A stretch of 64,000 nucleotides of DNA from RUG100 sp963542695 (GCA_963542695.1 CAUTYX010000009.1:18367-82366); one strand, 5' to 3'; shown: positions 8,909 through 18,509, counted from the stretch's first letter. Numbers and translations: made by a program. Notes: generated by a model not told the origin, from the sequence alone.

Positions 8909-9634
8909 ATGGGAAAAGTGTACGCAATCACCTCCGGCAAGGGAGGTACCGGCAAGACCATGTTTGCCGTCAATATGGCAGCAATGCTGGCTATGCGCGG
9001 CTATAGCGTTGTTTTGCTTGATATGGATATGGGTCTTCGTAATATTGATCTATATTTAGGGCTGGAAAACAGGGTTGTTTACAATTTGATGGATGTTATG
9101 TCCGGGGTGTGCCGCATTCGCCAGGCACTGATTAAAGATCGTCGTTTTGGAGAAAATCTGCAGGTTATTTCCGCATCTCCCGGCCGAGATACAAGAGATA
9201 TTACGCCTATGCATATGGAGATACTCTGTGAAAAATTAAAGAGTAAATTCGACTTTGTAATTATCGATGCCCCGGCAGGATTGGGAGATGGATTAACCTT
9301 AGCCGTAGCTGCGGCAGACAGTGCTGTGATTATCACCGAAGCCGAAGCGGCTTCTGTCAGAGATGCCGACACGGTAGATAGAGAATTACAAAAGATGGGT
9401 ATTGAAGATAGAATTTGCATCGTCAACAAAGTCCATGGTGACCTTGTAACCATGGGAGTCATGCCGGGACTGTCTACGGTTTCTCGCGGTATGCGATTAA
9501 ATATTGAAGGGGTTATTCAGGATGATGACAATATTTATCTGGCCTGCAATCGTGGTGTGCCCATCGTTATGAAAAAGGGAACATATATCGAAAAGAATTT
9601 CCAGAAAATCCTGGATCGGATACTAAACATTTAA
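8909..9634 (+). CDS. minD: Septum-site determining ATPase MinD
   Basis: 241 residues from ATG 8909, which has GGGAGAGG ten bases upstream. An earlier in-frame ATG at 8879 has no such site. The deviant Walker A SGKGGTGKT with both lysines is at residues 8-16. DMDMGLRNIDLYLG and VIIDAPAGLGDG (Walker B) follow. The protein ends in a short amphipathic helix (NFQKILDRILNI) that would serve as the membrane-targeting sequence. MinD positions the division site together with MinC. Neither minC nor minE is adjacent. The gene closes the mre operon and is followed by a terminator. Confidence 0.9.
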   Translation: MGKVYAITSGKGGTGKTMFAVNMAAMLAMRGYSVVLLDMDMGLRNIDLYLGLENRVVYNLMDVMSGVCRIRQALIKDRRFGENLQVISASPGRDTRDITPMHMEILCEKLKSKFDFVIIDAPAGLGDGLTLAVAAADSAVIITEAEAASVRDADTVDRELQKMGIEDRICIVNKVHGDLVTMGVMPGLSTVSRGMRLNIEGVIQDDDNIYLACNRGVPIVMKKGTYIEKNFQKILDRILNI

Positions 9635-9657
9635 CAAACTCATTTCGGGAAGTCAAA

Positions 9658-9689
9658 AGAAGCTGCTTTTTCAAGCAACTTCTTTTTTT
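9658..9689. terminator. Terminator between minD and gpmI
   Basis: AGAAG-c-TGCTT / AAGCA-a-CTTCT arms with a four-base loop, followed by seven T. It closes the rightward minD operon. The A-rich left flank could also serve leftward gpmI transcripts. Confidence 0.8.
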
Positions 9690-9719
9690 ATGATGGATTT
9701 ATGATGGATGTACTTACCA

Positions 9720-11267
9720 TCAATAAAGACTTTTTCGGCTTATTTTTTTTAAGAGACTATGGCCGGTCATCTCTTCCGGAATAGGTAACCCCATAATGGT
9801 TAACAAGCTAGGGGCCAAATCGCAGAGTCTGCCGTCGTTCAGCAGGGGAGCAGCGTTCTTACTAATGTGTACCAGAGGAACCGGGTTTAGTGAGTGAGCC
9901 GTAACAATATTGCCTTCTTCGTCAAGCATCACATCGGCATTGCCATGGTCAGCTGTCAACAGAATTGTACCGTCTTTGGCCAACATAGCCTCTACAATGG
10001 AGGGAACACAGCCGTCTAAGGTTTCAATGGCTTTAATGGCCGCTTCCATTACACCGGTGTGCCCAACCATATCGGCATTGGCAAAGTTCAGGATAATTAA
10101 ATCAAATTGGTCTTTTTCAATTTCTTTTAGGACGGCTTCGGTTACTTCCGGAGCACTCATTTCCGGCTGCATGTCATAGGTGGCTACTTTGGGGGAGGGA
10201 ATTAAAATTCGCTCTTCTCCCGGATTTGGGTCTTCTACGCCGCCGTTAAAGAAAAATGTTACGTGAGCATATTTTTCAGTTTCAGCAATGCGCAGCTGTC
10301 GGAGCCCCTGTGAAGAAACGTATTGTCCCAGGGTATTGGCATAACTTTCCGGTGGATAAGCCAACAACACATTGGGTATTTCTGCATCATACTGGGTCAT
10401 ACATACGTATGTCAGGTTGGAAATGACCTTTTCTCTTTCAAAACCATCAAAAGAAGTGTCTACGAAGGCACGTGTAATTTCACGGGCTCTGTCCGGTCGG
10501 AAATTAAACATGATAATGGCATCGTTGTCATGAACCAGACCGTCCGGATTGACAACTGTCGGTAACAGGAATTCATCTGCCTGGTCTCTCTCATAAGAAG
10601 CGGCAATAGCAGCGGCTGCCGTAGCTTCCCGTTGACCTTTTCCGGAGGTCATGGCAGCATAGGCTTTTTCCAGACGTTCCCAGCGTTTATCACGATCCAT
10701 GGCGTAGTACCGTCCGGAAATGGTAGCAATGGAGCCGGTGTTTTTTTCTTTCATATAGGCTTCCAGTTGATCCGTATAAACTTGGGCACAATTTGGAGGT
10801 ACGTCACGACCGTCTAAAAAGCAATGAACAAAAACTTTTTCAATGTGGTTTTTTTTCGCTAAATCGATTAAAGCCAGCAGGTGGTCAATATGTGAATGCA
10901 CGCCGCCGTCAGAAACCAGACCAAAGAAATGCAACGCCGAGTTGTTGTGCTTTACATGGTCAACAGCCTTTTGAAAAGCCGGATTTGCAAAGAAGCTTCC
11001 ATCTTCTACCGCCTTTGTAATTCTGGTTAAATCCTGGTATACGATACGGCCGGCACCGATATTCATATGGCCGACTTCTGAGTTTCCCATTTGTCCGTCA
11101 GGCAGTCCTACATCGAGACCACAGGCTTTAATGGTTGTATGGGGATAGCTTTGAAAAATGCTATCCAGATGAGGTGTTTTAGCTAAAGAAATAGCATTTC
11201 CTTTGCCTGCCGGTGCAGAACCGAATCCGTCTAAAATCATTAACATGGTAGGTGAACTACATTTCAT
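9720..11267 (-). CDS. gpmI: 2,3-bisphosphoglycerate-independent phosphoglycerate mutase
   Basis: 515 residues, full family length. It interconverts 3- and 2-phosphoglycerate in glycolysis using two Mn ions. Metal and catalytic motifs are intact: MILDGFG at the N-terminus, the phospho-accepting Ser63 in MGNSEVGHMNIGAGR, DGRDVPP, FNFRPDRAREIT, and TADHGNAD with AHSLNPVPLV near the C-terminus. The ribosome site GAAAGGAT precedes the ATG. It stands alone here rather than in the usual gap-pgk-tpi-gpmI cluster and shares a symmetric promoter with addA. Confidence 0.97.
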   Translation of the reverse strand: MKCSSPTMLMILDGFGSAPAGKGNAISLAKTPHLDSIFQSYPHTTIKACGLDVGLPDGQMGNSEVGHMNIGAGRIVYQDLTRITKAVEDGSFFANPAFQKAVDHVKHNNSALHFFGLVSDGGVHSHIDHLLALIDLAKKNHIEKVFVHCFLDGRDVPPNCAQVYTDQLEAYMKEKNTGSIATISGRYYAMDRDKRWERLEKAYAAMTSGKGQREATAAAAIAASYERDQADEFLLPTVVNPDGLVHDNDAIIMFNFRPDRAREITRAFVDTSFDGFEREKVISNLTYVCMTQYDAEIPNVLLAYPPESYANTLGQYVSSQGLRQLRIAETEKYAHVTFFFNGGVEDPNPGEERILIPSPKVATYDMQPEMSAPEVTEAVLKEIEKDQFDLIILNFANADMVGHTGVMEAAIKAIETLDGCVPSIVEAMLAKDGTILLTADHGNADVMLDEEGNIVTAHSLNPVPLVHISKNAAPLLNDGRLCDLAPSLLTIMGLPIPEEMTGHSLLKKISRKSLY

Positions 11268-11315
11268 CGGGTATATCCTTTCATTCTTGATATTTGATGT
11301 ATGTATACTAAAGTT

Positions 11316-11339
11316 ATTATATCACAGACGTGATATAAT
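11316..11339. promoter_or_regulatory. Symmetric divergent promoter of gpmI and addA
   Basis: A perfect 10-bp inverted repeat, ATTATATCAC and GTGATATAAT, separated by AGAC. Each arm contains an extended -10 element TGATATAAT, one on each strand. The two genes therefore share one palindromic promoter core. No clear -35 is visible for either side. The palindrome could also be an operator. Confidence 0.7.
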
Positions 11340-11412
11340 GAATCACAGAGTCAAACTTTTGAAAGACAATTCCGCTAGACAAACGACTAAAGGAAACGGT
11401 AGGAGATACACT

Positions 11413-14400
11413 ATGCAGTGGACACAGCGCCAGCAACAAGCGATTGAAGATAGAGGAAACAACCTTTTGGTTGCCGCCGCCGCAGGATCCGGCAAGACAG
11501 CCGTCTTAATTGAACGAATCAAACGATTGATTATTAGCGAAAACATTGATGTGGATCAGCTGCTGGTGGTGACATTTACCAAAGCGGCGGCAGCGGAAAT
11601 GAAGGAAAAACTAATCAAGGCTATTCAAAAAGAAATTGTTGCAGGGGGAGACAATGCTATATTTATGCGGCAACAACTTTCCCGCATGTACAAAACCAAC
11701 ATTAGCACTTTCCATTCCTTTGCTTTTCAGGTGATTCGCAAGTATTTCTATTTACTGGATATTGATCCGCAAGTCCGCATTGCAGATGAAGCCGAAGCTA
11801 AACTATTAAAAAATGAAGCTATGGCGGAGGTCTTCGATGATTTGTACGAAAAAGAAGATACGGCGTTTTTGAATTTTTTAAAAGCGTATGCCCCGGATAA
11901 AAGTGACTATAGTTTGCAAAGCCGGTTAATCCGAGCATACGACAGACTAATGGCCATGACAGCTCCCAAAGAATGGCTTGAGACAGCTCTTGGCAATCTG
12001 AAAAGCTCTAAGCTAGAGGATATACATGGCTTATCTTCTTTTATCAAATCCGAAAGTCAAAGGAGTATACAGCAGGCACATATTTCTTATACAAAAATAA
12101 TGAATTTATTCCATGAATATCAATTAGAAGACTTGGCAAGTAAAGTGGAACCGGAGTGGGCTGCTGTAAAAAAAATAGAGGAAACTCTTTCCGGGTCTAT
12201 GGGAGAAACAAAGAAAGCCATTAATCAATACAAGCAAACTTTGGTGCGGCTAACTGCTAAAGGTGATGAAAAAGAAGTCTACAAGGATATTAAGGACCAA
12301 GTTAAATTTCATCGAGAAAAGGCGAAAGAGCTCATTAAGGAGTTAGAAAAAGATTTCTATGCCTTACCGGAAAAGGTATATATGCAGGATTTGGCGGATA
12401 CTGCAGCGCAGTTAAAAGAAATGCAACAAATTCTGGAATTGTTTTATGAAAAATATAAAGAAAAAAAGGCAGAGAAAAACCTGGTTGATTTTAGTGACGA
12501 AGAGCAATATTGCTTGCAAATCTTACAGGACGAAACGGCGGCAGCCGAATACCGGGAGAAATTTCACTATATTTTTATTGATGAATATCAAGATAGTAAC
12601 TATTTGCAGGAAGAAATTATTCATAGGATATGTCGCAAAGACAATGTGTTTATGGTGGGCGATATCAAGCAATGTATCTATCGTTTTCGACTGGCAGAGC
12701 CGGATATTTTTTGGGATGTCTATCAAAAATATGGAAACAATGAAAAACAGGAAGGCAGGGAGACCGGGCAAGAAGGAAAACGAATCGACCTTTCCACCAA
12801 CTTCCGTAGTAAACCTTGGATTATTGATGCCGTCAATGGAATCTTCCGGCCGATTATGGAAGGATATGATGATAAGGCAGCACTGGTGGCCGGACAAACG
12901 GAAACAAAAGGAACCAGCTATCCGGTGGAGTTGATTACGGTAGATGCGGATCTGATACAAGAGGAAGAAACCCAGGAAGAAGCCCCGAAAACAGAATCTG
13001 TTTTAGAAGAACTGGAAGATCTGTCCACTGCAGAGTTGGAGGCAGTGGTGGCAAAAAAGAAAATTCAAAGCCTGCTGGGGAAAACTTTTTATGACAGCAA
13101 GGAAGATGTCCTTCGGCCTATTGAAAAAAAAGATATCGTTATTTTAATGCGCTCTGTAAAATCTACGGCACACATCTTCCAAATGGCGTTGCAAGAGGTA
13201 GGTATTGATACGGTTACCGATGCCAACGGTGGATATTTTTCCACGGGAGAAATTGCCCAATTCCTTGATTTTCTGTATATCATTGACAATAGCCGAAAAG
13301 ATCTCAGCTTGCTTTCGGTTCTGCGTTCTTGTGCATTTACTTTTACAACAGATGATTTGATTCAAATACGCTTATTCCATAGAGAGGATGCTTATGGTGA
13401 TGCCTTGGCAGATTACTGTGAGTCCGGTCCCAATGAAGAGTTAAAGGAAAAATGTTTAGATTTTATGGAAACCTTAGAAAAATGGAGGAAAGCCAGCAGA
13501 GCATTGCCGCTAGATATCTTTATTTGGCGATTAATGCAGGAAACCGGATACTATGCCTTTATGGGTGCCTTGGCTGATGGTATTCAGCGACAAGTAAATT
13601 TGCGGAGTTTGGTGGATAGAGCATCGGCCTTTTGTGAAAACAACGGAGGTAATCTGTATGGTTTTTTACAGTATGCAGCCCAGATGTCAGATGCAGAGGA
13701 TGCCCAGGCCAGTGAAATGGATGACCAAAAAGATGCGGTGCGCATTATGACCATTCATAAGAGTAAGGGACTGGAATTTCCCGTGGTGTTGGTGGCAGGT
13801 TTGGGTCGTCAATTTCGGTTTGCCAATGACGATAGCCAGTTTTCTATTCATAAAGATTTAGGGATCGGCACATCCAAAGTAGATATACAGCAACATTGGC
13901 ACCGGTCAACGTTGATGCAAAAGGCCATTGCAAGGAAAGCCAAAGCCGAATTTATGGAGGAAGAAAAGCGGATTTTGTATGTGGCACTGACTAGAGCCAA
14001 AGATGTACTCATTATGATGGGAGTCGGTACAGCGATGGAAAATAAGATTTATCGCTGTGAAACCGGTACGGCTAGCCAAGGTTGTTACTTGGATATTATC
14101 TATGCACAGGCAAAAGAAATGGGAATTACCATTACCCATGAAAACAGAAGAACGTTGGCAGAGGATATGATTCTTCACGAGGAGAAGCAGAAAGAAATTA
14201 CCCAATCTATTTTTGAAGAGAGTCCCCGGTGGCAACAATGGATTTCTAAAGAAGAGAATCGTCAGCTATACGAAGCCTTAGATAAAAAACTAACCTTTAC
14301 CTACCCCCACGCCGGCCAAATGGAGACCCGGTCTAAATATTCTGTTAGTCGGTTGAATCAAATGGGTGGCGAGCCGCTTCCTTCCCTGGTGGTTCCATCT

Positions 14401-14901
14401 TTCCTGTCGCAACCGGAAGATTTTACGGCTATGCAGCGAGGTACGTTGATGCATACCGCCATGGAACAGATTGACTTTGCCATGGCTAAAAAGGAAGGTT
14501 TGGCATATATAAAAGAGAGAATAGAGCAGCTGGTACAAGAGCAAATCTTTCTGTCCGGGGAAGCCTCGCAAATCAATATACAGCAAATACAGAAATTCTT
14601 TGCAACAGATATTGGAAAGCGTGCAGCTATGGCAAGAGTTCGCAAAGAAACGCCCTTTAACATGATGATGCCATACCAAGGACGCGATATATTGGTACAA
14701 GGTATCATTGACTGTTGGTTTGAAGATGAAAAAGGTTTGGTGCTGCTGGACTATAAAACCAATCGCAATACGGAAAATATCAGAGAAACATATAGAGTTC
14801 AAATGGATATCTACAAGAAAGCCTTGGAAGAATCCACAGGCAGAAAGGTGATCGAGGCGTATTTGTACCTGTTCACCACCGGTGAGTTTGTGGAAATGTA
14901 A
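11413..14901 (+). CDS. addA: ATP-dependent helicase/nuclease subunit A
   Basis: 1162 residues from ATG 11413, which has GGTAGGAG upstream; the longer open frame back to 11203 crosses the promoter and is rejected. AddA is the helicase-plus-nuclease subunit of AddAB, which processes double-strand breaks for RecA. Walker A AAAGSGKT is at 22-29, Walker B DEYQDS at 390-395, and SF1 motif IMTIHKSKGLEFPVV is present. The C-terminal RecB-type nuclease motif LLDYKTN has its Asp at 1113 and Lys at 1115. It is slightly shorter than most AddA. The partner addB, normally directly upstream, is absent here. Confidence 0.95.
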   Translation: MQWTQRQQQAIEDRGNNLLVAAAAGSGKTAVLIERIKRLIISENIDVDQLLVVTFTKAAAAEMKEKLIKAIQKEIVAGGDNAIFMRQQLSRMYKTNISTFHSFAFQVIRKYFYLLDIDPQVRIADEAEAKLLKNEAMAEVFDDLYEKEDTAFLNFLKAYAPDKSDYSLQSRLIRAYDRLMAMTAPKEWLETALGNLKSSKLEDIHGLSSFIKSESQRSIQQAHISYTKIMNLFHEYQLEDLASKVEPEWAAVKKIEETLSGSMGETKKAINQYKQTLVRLTAKGDEKEVYKDIKDQVKFHREKAKELIKELEKDFYALPEKVYMQDLADTAAQLKEMQQILELFYEKYKEKKAEKNLVDFSDEEQYCLQILQDETAAAEYREKFHYIFIDEYQDSNYLQEEIIHRICRKDNVFMVGDIKQCIYRFRLAEPDIFWDVYQKYGNNEKQEGRETGQEGKRIDLSTNFRSKPWIIDAVNGIFRPIMEGYDDKAALVAGQTETKGTSYPVELITVDADLIQEEETQEEAPKTESVLEELEDLSTAELEAVVAKKKIQSLLGKTFYDSKEDVLRPIEKKDIVILMRSVKSTAHIFQMALQEVGIDTVTDANGGYFSTGEIAQFLDFLYIIDNSRKDLSLLSVLRSCAFTFTTDDLIQIRLFHREDAYGDALADYCESGPNEELKEKCLDFMETLEKWRKASRALPLDIFIWRLMQETGYYAFMGALADGIQRQVNLRSLVDRASAFCENNGGNLYGFLQYAAQMSDAEDAQASEMDDQKDAVRIMTIHKSKGLEFPVVLVAGLGRQFRFANDDSQFSIHKDLGIGTSKVDIQQHWHRSTLMQKAIARKAKAEFMEEEKRILYVALTRAKDVLIMMGVGTAMENKIYRCETGTASQGCYLDIIYAQAKEMGITITHENRRTLAEDMILHEEKQKEITQSIFEESPRWQQWISKEENRQLYEALDKKLTFTYPHAGQMETRSKYSVSRLNQMGGEPLPSLVVPSFLSQPEDFTAMQRGTLMHTAMEQIDFAMAKKEGLAYIKERIEQLVQEQIFLSGEASQINIQQIQKFFATDIGKRAAMARVRKETPFNMMMPYQGRDILVQGIIDCWFEDEKGLVLLDYKTNRNTENIRETYRVQMDIYKKALEESTGRKVIEAYLYLFTTGEFVEM

Positions 14902-14957
14902 AGAACTTTTTATGGTTTTTTCTTCATAATTTTTTTGTTTTTTCATGTAAGTTTTTG

Positions 14958-14966
14958 TGTTATAAT
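14958..14966 (+). promoter_or_regulatory. Extended -10 promoter of the C1 protease gene
   Basis: TGTTATAAT, an extended -10 element, 49 bases before the start in a T-rich stretch. A loose TTGTTT 19 bases upstream may act as -35. Confidence 0.5.
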
Positions 14967-15015
14967 TTCCGAGGCTGTTATAGAATTTGACATAAGAGTA
15001 AGAGAGGAAATGAAT

Positions 15016-16806
15016 ATGAAAAAGCTACTTTTTGCCATGGGAACCATGGTGCTGGCATGTGGGCTTTTCTTTGGAAACATACCGACAGCTAATGCTGCCG
15101 GTATTTCTATGTCCAAAGAATTGAAACCCTATGGACACATGGAGGAAAAAGACGGTATATCCTATTACAAATACGATAATCCTTCTGTTTTGCAGCTGGA
15201 TAAAAGACCGGATAGACAATCGGGATTTAAAATTTCTTCCGGCAGTATTCCCCCACAGTACGATGGGAGATATAGCCGAAATACTTCGGTGAAAAACCAA
15301 GGTACCACAGAAATTTGCTGGGCCTATGCGACTATGGCAGCCTTAGAGTCCAACATAATTACAAAAGGTCGTGCAGGAAAAAGCTTGGATTTGTGGGAGC
15401 ATCAATTGGCGTATTTTACCTACCATGGGGCAAACAACAGCGGAAAAAGCTGGTATGGAGAAGGGGATTCTTTTAAAAGCGGCAATTTGGCCTGGCATGC
15501 TTGTGGAGGAAATTATTTACAGGCGGCGGCCACCTTATCAAGAGGCTATGGCGCAATAGGGCAACAGAATATTTCCCCCAAAGCAAACTTGTCTTCAGCT
15601 ATACAAACCAAGCGATCCTATGGCATTACCGATATGGTTATGCTGCCGGATCCACATAAAATCAATGGTCAGACCTTAGATACAACAGCAATGAAGCAAA
15701 TTAAACAGAGTATTCTAAAGAATGGAGCCTGTACAGCACAACTGTATGTAGATAATTATACGGCCTATAGAAATTATTACCATACGATAGCTGGGACAGC
15801 TAATCATGGAATTACAGTTGTAGGTTGGGATGATACTGTGCCTGCCGGTAAATTCGGACCCAATAGTCCATCCGGATCCGGCGCATGGATTGTAAAAAAC
15901 AGCTGGGGAACCAGGGCGCACCAAAATGGGTACTTTTATGTATCTTATTACTCACCTTCGATGGCAGGCTTTTGCAGCTTTATTGGAGACAAGGCAGCCA
16001 ATATCAATAGTGGTTCCTATGAAACTTACCAATACGATGGTGTAGGAGTAGGCGATTCGATGCTTTCTTCATCGATACCGGTTTCGGTGGCAAATACCTT
16101 TACAGCGAGAAAAGATGCGTTGGTGAGTCACGTAGGAACATGGACCGGAGAAGGTTCCCAGAAAGTAACCATTAAAATCTATGTTGGAAGAACCACTGCC
16201 ACCAGGCCGTCTTCGGGTACTACTGTGTATTCTGCAACAAAAAATATTTCCGGAGCAGGGTACCACCGCATTCCTCTCGGGAAAACAGTTGGCATTCCTA
16301 AAGGAGAAAAATTTAGTGTCGTTGTGACATCCAAAGGAAGGAGTCGGTACTTTTTCCCGGTAGAAATAAAAGTTTCTGATACCTTCAGCGGAGCCGGCCG
16401 AATCAATCTCGGCAAAATTGCCAAAGGAGAAAGCTATTATTACTTTAACGGAAAATGGCATGATATTGCCAAATCGCCGATTTTAATGCAGGATTATAAA
16501 GCGACGGTTACATCCGGCAATGCTCTTGCAAAAGCATTTACCAAGAGGGCCGGTCACAAGTCACAACGACTGACCGGAGCAAGGAGAAAATCCATTCGAC
16601 GTGGCAGGACTGTCTCTTTGAAAATACGACATCCGAGGGGAAAGGGGAGAGTCATCTATCGTTCTTCCAACAGTCGTATCCTAAAGGTTACTTCCAAAGG
16701 GAGGGTTAAAGGCCTGCGGAAAGGACGAGCAAAAGTGTATGTAGTGGCGTTGCCTACAGCCACTCACAAGTCAGTGAAAAAGACGATTACCATCCGTGTT
16801 CGATAA
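15016..16806 (+). CDS. Secreted papain-family (C1A) cysteine protease
   Basis: 596 residues from ATG 15016, which lies eight bases after AGAGAGG; ATG 15010 is too close to that site. Residues 1-28 form a Sec signal peptide ending ANA/A. The C1 domain has oxyanion Gln and catalytic Cys101 (TEICWAYATM), His264 (NHGITVVGWDD) and Asn295 (VKNSWGT). A beta-rich region at about 340-500 matches the lectin-like domain seen in clostridial C1 peptidases. A very basic stretch then leads into a C-terminal Big2-like Ig fold (SRILKVTSKGRVKGLRKG). No sortase motif or membrane anchor is visible, so retention may depend on the basic tail. It is monocistronic. The role is probably extracellular protein breakdown. 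Confidence 0.9.
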   Translation: MKKLLFAMGTMVLACGLFFGNIPTANAAGISMSKELKPYGHMEEKDGISYYKYDNPSVLQLDKRPDRQSGFKISSGSIPPQYDGRYSRNTSVKNQGTTEICWAYATMAALESNIITKGRAGKSLDLWEHQLAYFTYHGANNSGKSWYGEGDSFKSGNLAWHACGGNYLQAAATLSRGYGAIGQQNISPKANLSSAIQTKRSYGITDMVMLPDPHKINGQTLDTTAMKQIKQSILKNGACTAQLYVDNYTAYRNYYHTIAGTANHGITVVGWDDTVPAGKFGPNSPSGSGAWIVKNSWGTRAHQNGYFYVSYYSPSMAGFCSFIGDKAANINSGSYETYQYDGVGVGDSMLSSSIPVSVANTFTARKDALVSHVGTWTGEGSQKVTIKIYVGRTTATRPSSGTTVYSATKNISGAGYHRIPLGKTVGIPKGEKFSVVVTSKGRSRYFFPVEIKVSDTFSGAGRINLGKIAKGESYYYFNGKWHDIAKSPILMQDYKATVTSGNALAKAFTKRAGHKSQRLTGARRKSIRRGRTVSLKIRHPRGKGRVIYRSSNSRILKVTSKGRVKGLRKGRAKVYVVALPTATHKSVKKTITIRVR

Positions 16807-16828
16807 AAGCAAGATGTAATCTGTAAAA

Positions 16829-16880
16829 ATCCCCCGCCTAATGCAAGGTTAATACCTTCTTAGGCGAGGGATATTTTGTT
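16829..16880. terminator. Bidirectional terminator between the protease and gdhA
   Basis: Arms ATCCCcCGCCTAA and TTAGGCGAGGGAT pair over 13 positions around an 18-base loop, followed by TTTTGTTTTG. A-rich sequence precedes it, so it can serve both converging genes. Confidence 0.8.
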
Positions 16881-16917
16881 TTGTAAGGTTTAGAAAATGT
16901 ATTTCGGTTAGGGTTGT

Positions 16918-18261
16918 CTATACCAAGCCCTGTGCCATCATAGCTTCTGCAATTTTCAGGAAGCCGGCAATGTTGGCTCCTTTAACCAGATCATATGTGC
17001 CATAGTATTCTTCAGAAGCTTCTTTACAAGCCTGGTGGATACCCAGCATGATGTCTTTCAACTGTGCGTGTACTTGGTCTGCAGAGTAAACAGCCTTGCT
17101 GCCGTTCTGTCCCATTTCGATACAGGAACAAGCTACGCCGCCGGCATTAGCTGCCTTGGACGGGCCAACGATGATGCCGCCATCCTGCATGGTTTTGAGA
17201 GCTTCGTTGGTGGAGGACATGTTGGAACCTTCACAAACAAACTTAACGCCTCTCTTAACGAATCCTTCTGCATCTTCTACCTGGATTTCGTTCTGTGTAG
17301 CACATGGGATGTACAAATCAGCTTCTACTTCCCAAGGTTTCTTTCCTCTGAAGAATTTGGCTTTCGGGAATTTTTCTGCGTAAGGGGAGCAGATGTTCTT
17401 TCCGCTGGCACGCAACTCTCTCAGGTATTCTATCTTTTCACCGGAAACGCCATCGGGATCGTAGATGTATCCGTCCGGTCCGGAGATGGTGACAACCTTA
17501 GCTCCTAATTCGTTGAGCTTTCTTGCTGTTCCCCAGGTAACATTTCCGAATCCGGAGATAGCAACATTCTTGCCTTTCAGTTTTTCGCCGTTGGCTTCCA
17601 GCATAGCCTGTGCAAAGTATACGATTCCGTATCCGGTGGCTTCTGTTCTTCCGTTAAGACCACCGAAAGTCAATCCTTTACCGGTCAGCACGCCTTCAAA
17701 ACGATTTACGATTCTCTTGTACTGGCCATATAGGTATCCGATTTCCTTAGCACTAACGCCCAGGTCGCCGGCAGGAACGTCTGTTTCCGGCCCGATGTGA
17801 CGGTACAGTTCTGTCATGTAAGCCTGGCAGAAACGCATGATTTCGCCATCACTTTTTCCATTTGCATCAAAGTCTGCACCACCTTTGCCGCCGCCAATGG
17901 GAAGGCCGGTCAAGCTGTTCTTGAAAATCTGTTCGAATCCCAAGAATTTGATGATGCCCGGATAAACGTTCTTTGCAAAACGAATACCGCCTTTGTAAGG
18001 TCCAATAGCGCTGTTAAACTGGTAACGGTATCCTTTGTTAACACGTACCTTACCTTCGTCGTCAGTCCAAACAACGCGGAATGTAATCCCTCTTTCAGGC
18101 TCAGTAAGTCTTTCCAACAGAGCGGCTTTTTCATATTCCGGATGTCTTTCGATAACCGGTTCTAGAGACCGTAAAACTTCTTCCACTGTCTGATGAAATT
18201 CCACTTCACCGGGGTTTTTTTCCTCGCATTCTTTAATGACTCTTTCAATGTAATCTGACAT
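16918..18261 (-). CDS. gdhA: NADP-type glutamate dehydrogenase
   Basis: 447 residues, the length of hexameric bacterial GDH, which links glutamate and 2-oxoglutarate plus ammonium. Recognised motifs are YQFNSAIGPYKGGIRF, LTGLPIGGGKGGADFD with the catalytic lysines, DVPAGDLGVSAKEIGYL, the nucleotide-binding VAISGFGNVTWG, and CEGSNMSSTNEA. Overall similarity is to the NADP-specific GdhA group, although the cofactor cannot be settled from sequence alone. It is transcribed alone from its own promoter. In an anaerobe it may serve either ammonium assimilation or glutamate catabolism. Confidence 0.95.
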   Translation of the reverse strand: MSDYIERVIKECEEKNPGEVEFHQTVEEVLRSLEPVIERHPEYEKAALLERLTEPERGITFRVVWTDDEGKVRVNKGYRYQFNSAIGPYKGGIRFAKNVYPGIIKFLGFEQIFKNSLTGLPIGGGKGGADFDANGKSDGEIMRFCQAYMTELYRHIGPETDVPAGDLGVSAKEIGYLYGQYKRIVNRFEGVLTGKGLTFGGLNGRTEATGYGIVYFAQAMLEANGEKLKGKNVAISGFGNVTWGTARKLNELGAKVVTISGPDGYIYDPDGVSGEKIEYLRELRASGKNICSPYAEKFPKAKFFRGKKPWEVEADLYIPCATQNEIQVEDAEGFVKRGVKFVCEGSNMSSTNEALKTMQDGGIIVGPSKAANAGGVACSCIEMGQNGSKAVYSADQVHAQLKDIMLGIHQACKEASEEYYGTYDLVKGANIAGFLKIAEAMMAQGLV

Positions 18262-18346
18262 TTTTTATGTTCTCCTTTGCCAAAAAAAATGAAATAGTAG
18301 TTTATGGTTGTACGCATCAACGAAATTGGTCTCCGCGTCTGTAATG

Positions 18347-18375
18347 AATATAGCACTCTTTTTTTCATTTTTCAA
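18347..18375 (-). promoter_or_regulatory. Probable gdhA promoter
   Basis: On the minus strand TTGAAA (18375-18370), 17-bp spacer, TATATT (18352-18347). This leaves a leader of roughly 80 bases before the gdhA start. Confidence 0.5.
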
Positions 18376-18500
18376 TCTACTTGCCTATTCCAGTTTACTT
18401 AAGCAATTTTGTATACATTCAAAAGAAGAATTAAAATATAAGAAAATTCGAATAGGATTGGTTTTTGACAGCCAGGCACGTGGGATTTACCCGGTGGCTA

Positions 18501-18509
18501 TGGTATAAT
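18501..18509 (+). promoter_or_regulatory. Extended -10 promoter of the 18.5-25.4 kb operon
   Basis: TGGTATAAT 25 bases before the chosen start. A perfect TTGACA at 18465-18470 is 33 bp away, too far to be its -35, and may serve another promoter or a regulator. Confidence 0.5.

Noticed and set aside
11203..11412. In-frame upstream extension of AddA
   Set aside because: It crosses the divergent promoter and overlaps gpmI; ATG 11413 has a proper ribosome site and gives the standard N-terminus.
12446..12934. 162-codon rightward frame inside addA
   Set aside because: Out-of-frame shadow in a conserved helicase gene, with no start context.
18465..18509. Perfect TTGACA as -35 for the 18.5 kb operon
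   Set aside because: The spacer to TATAAT is 33 bp, far too long; the extended -10 alone is the better reading.
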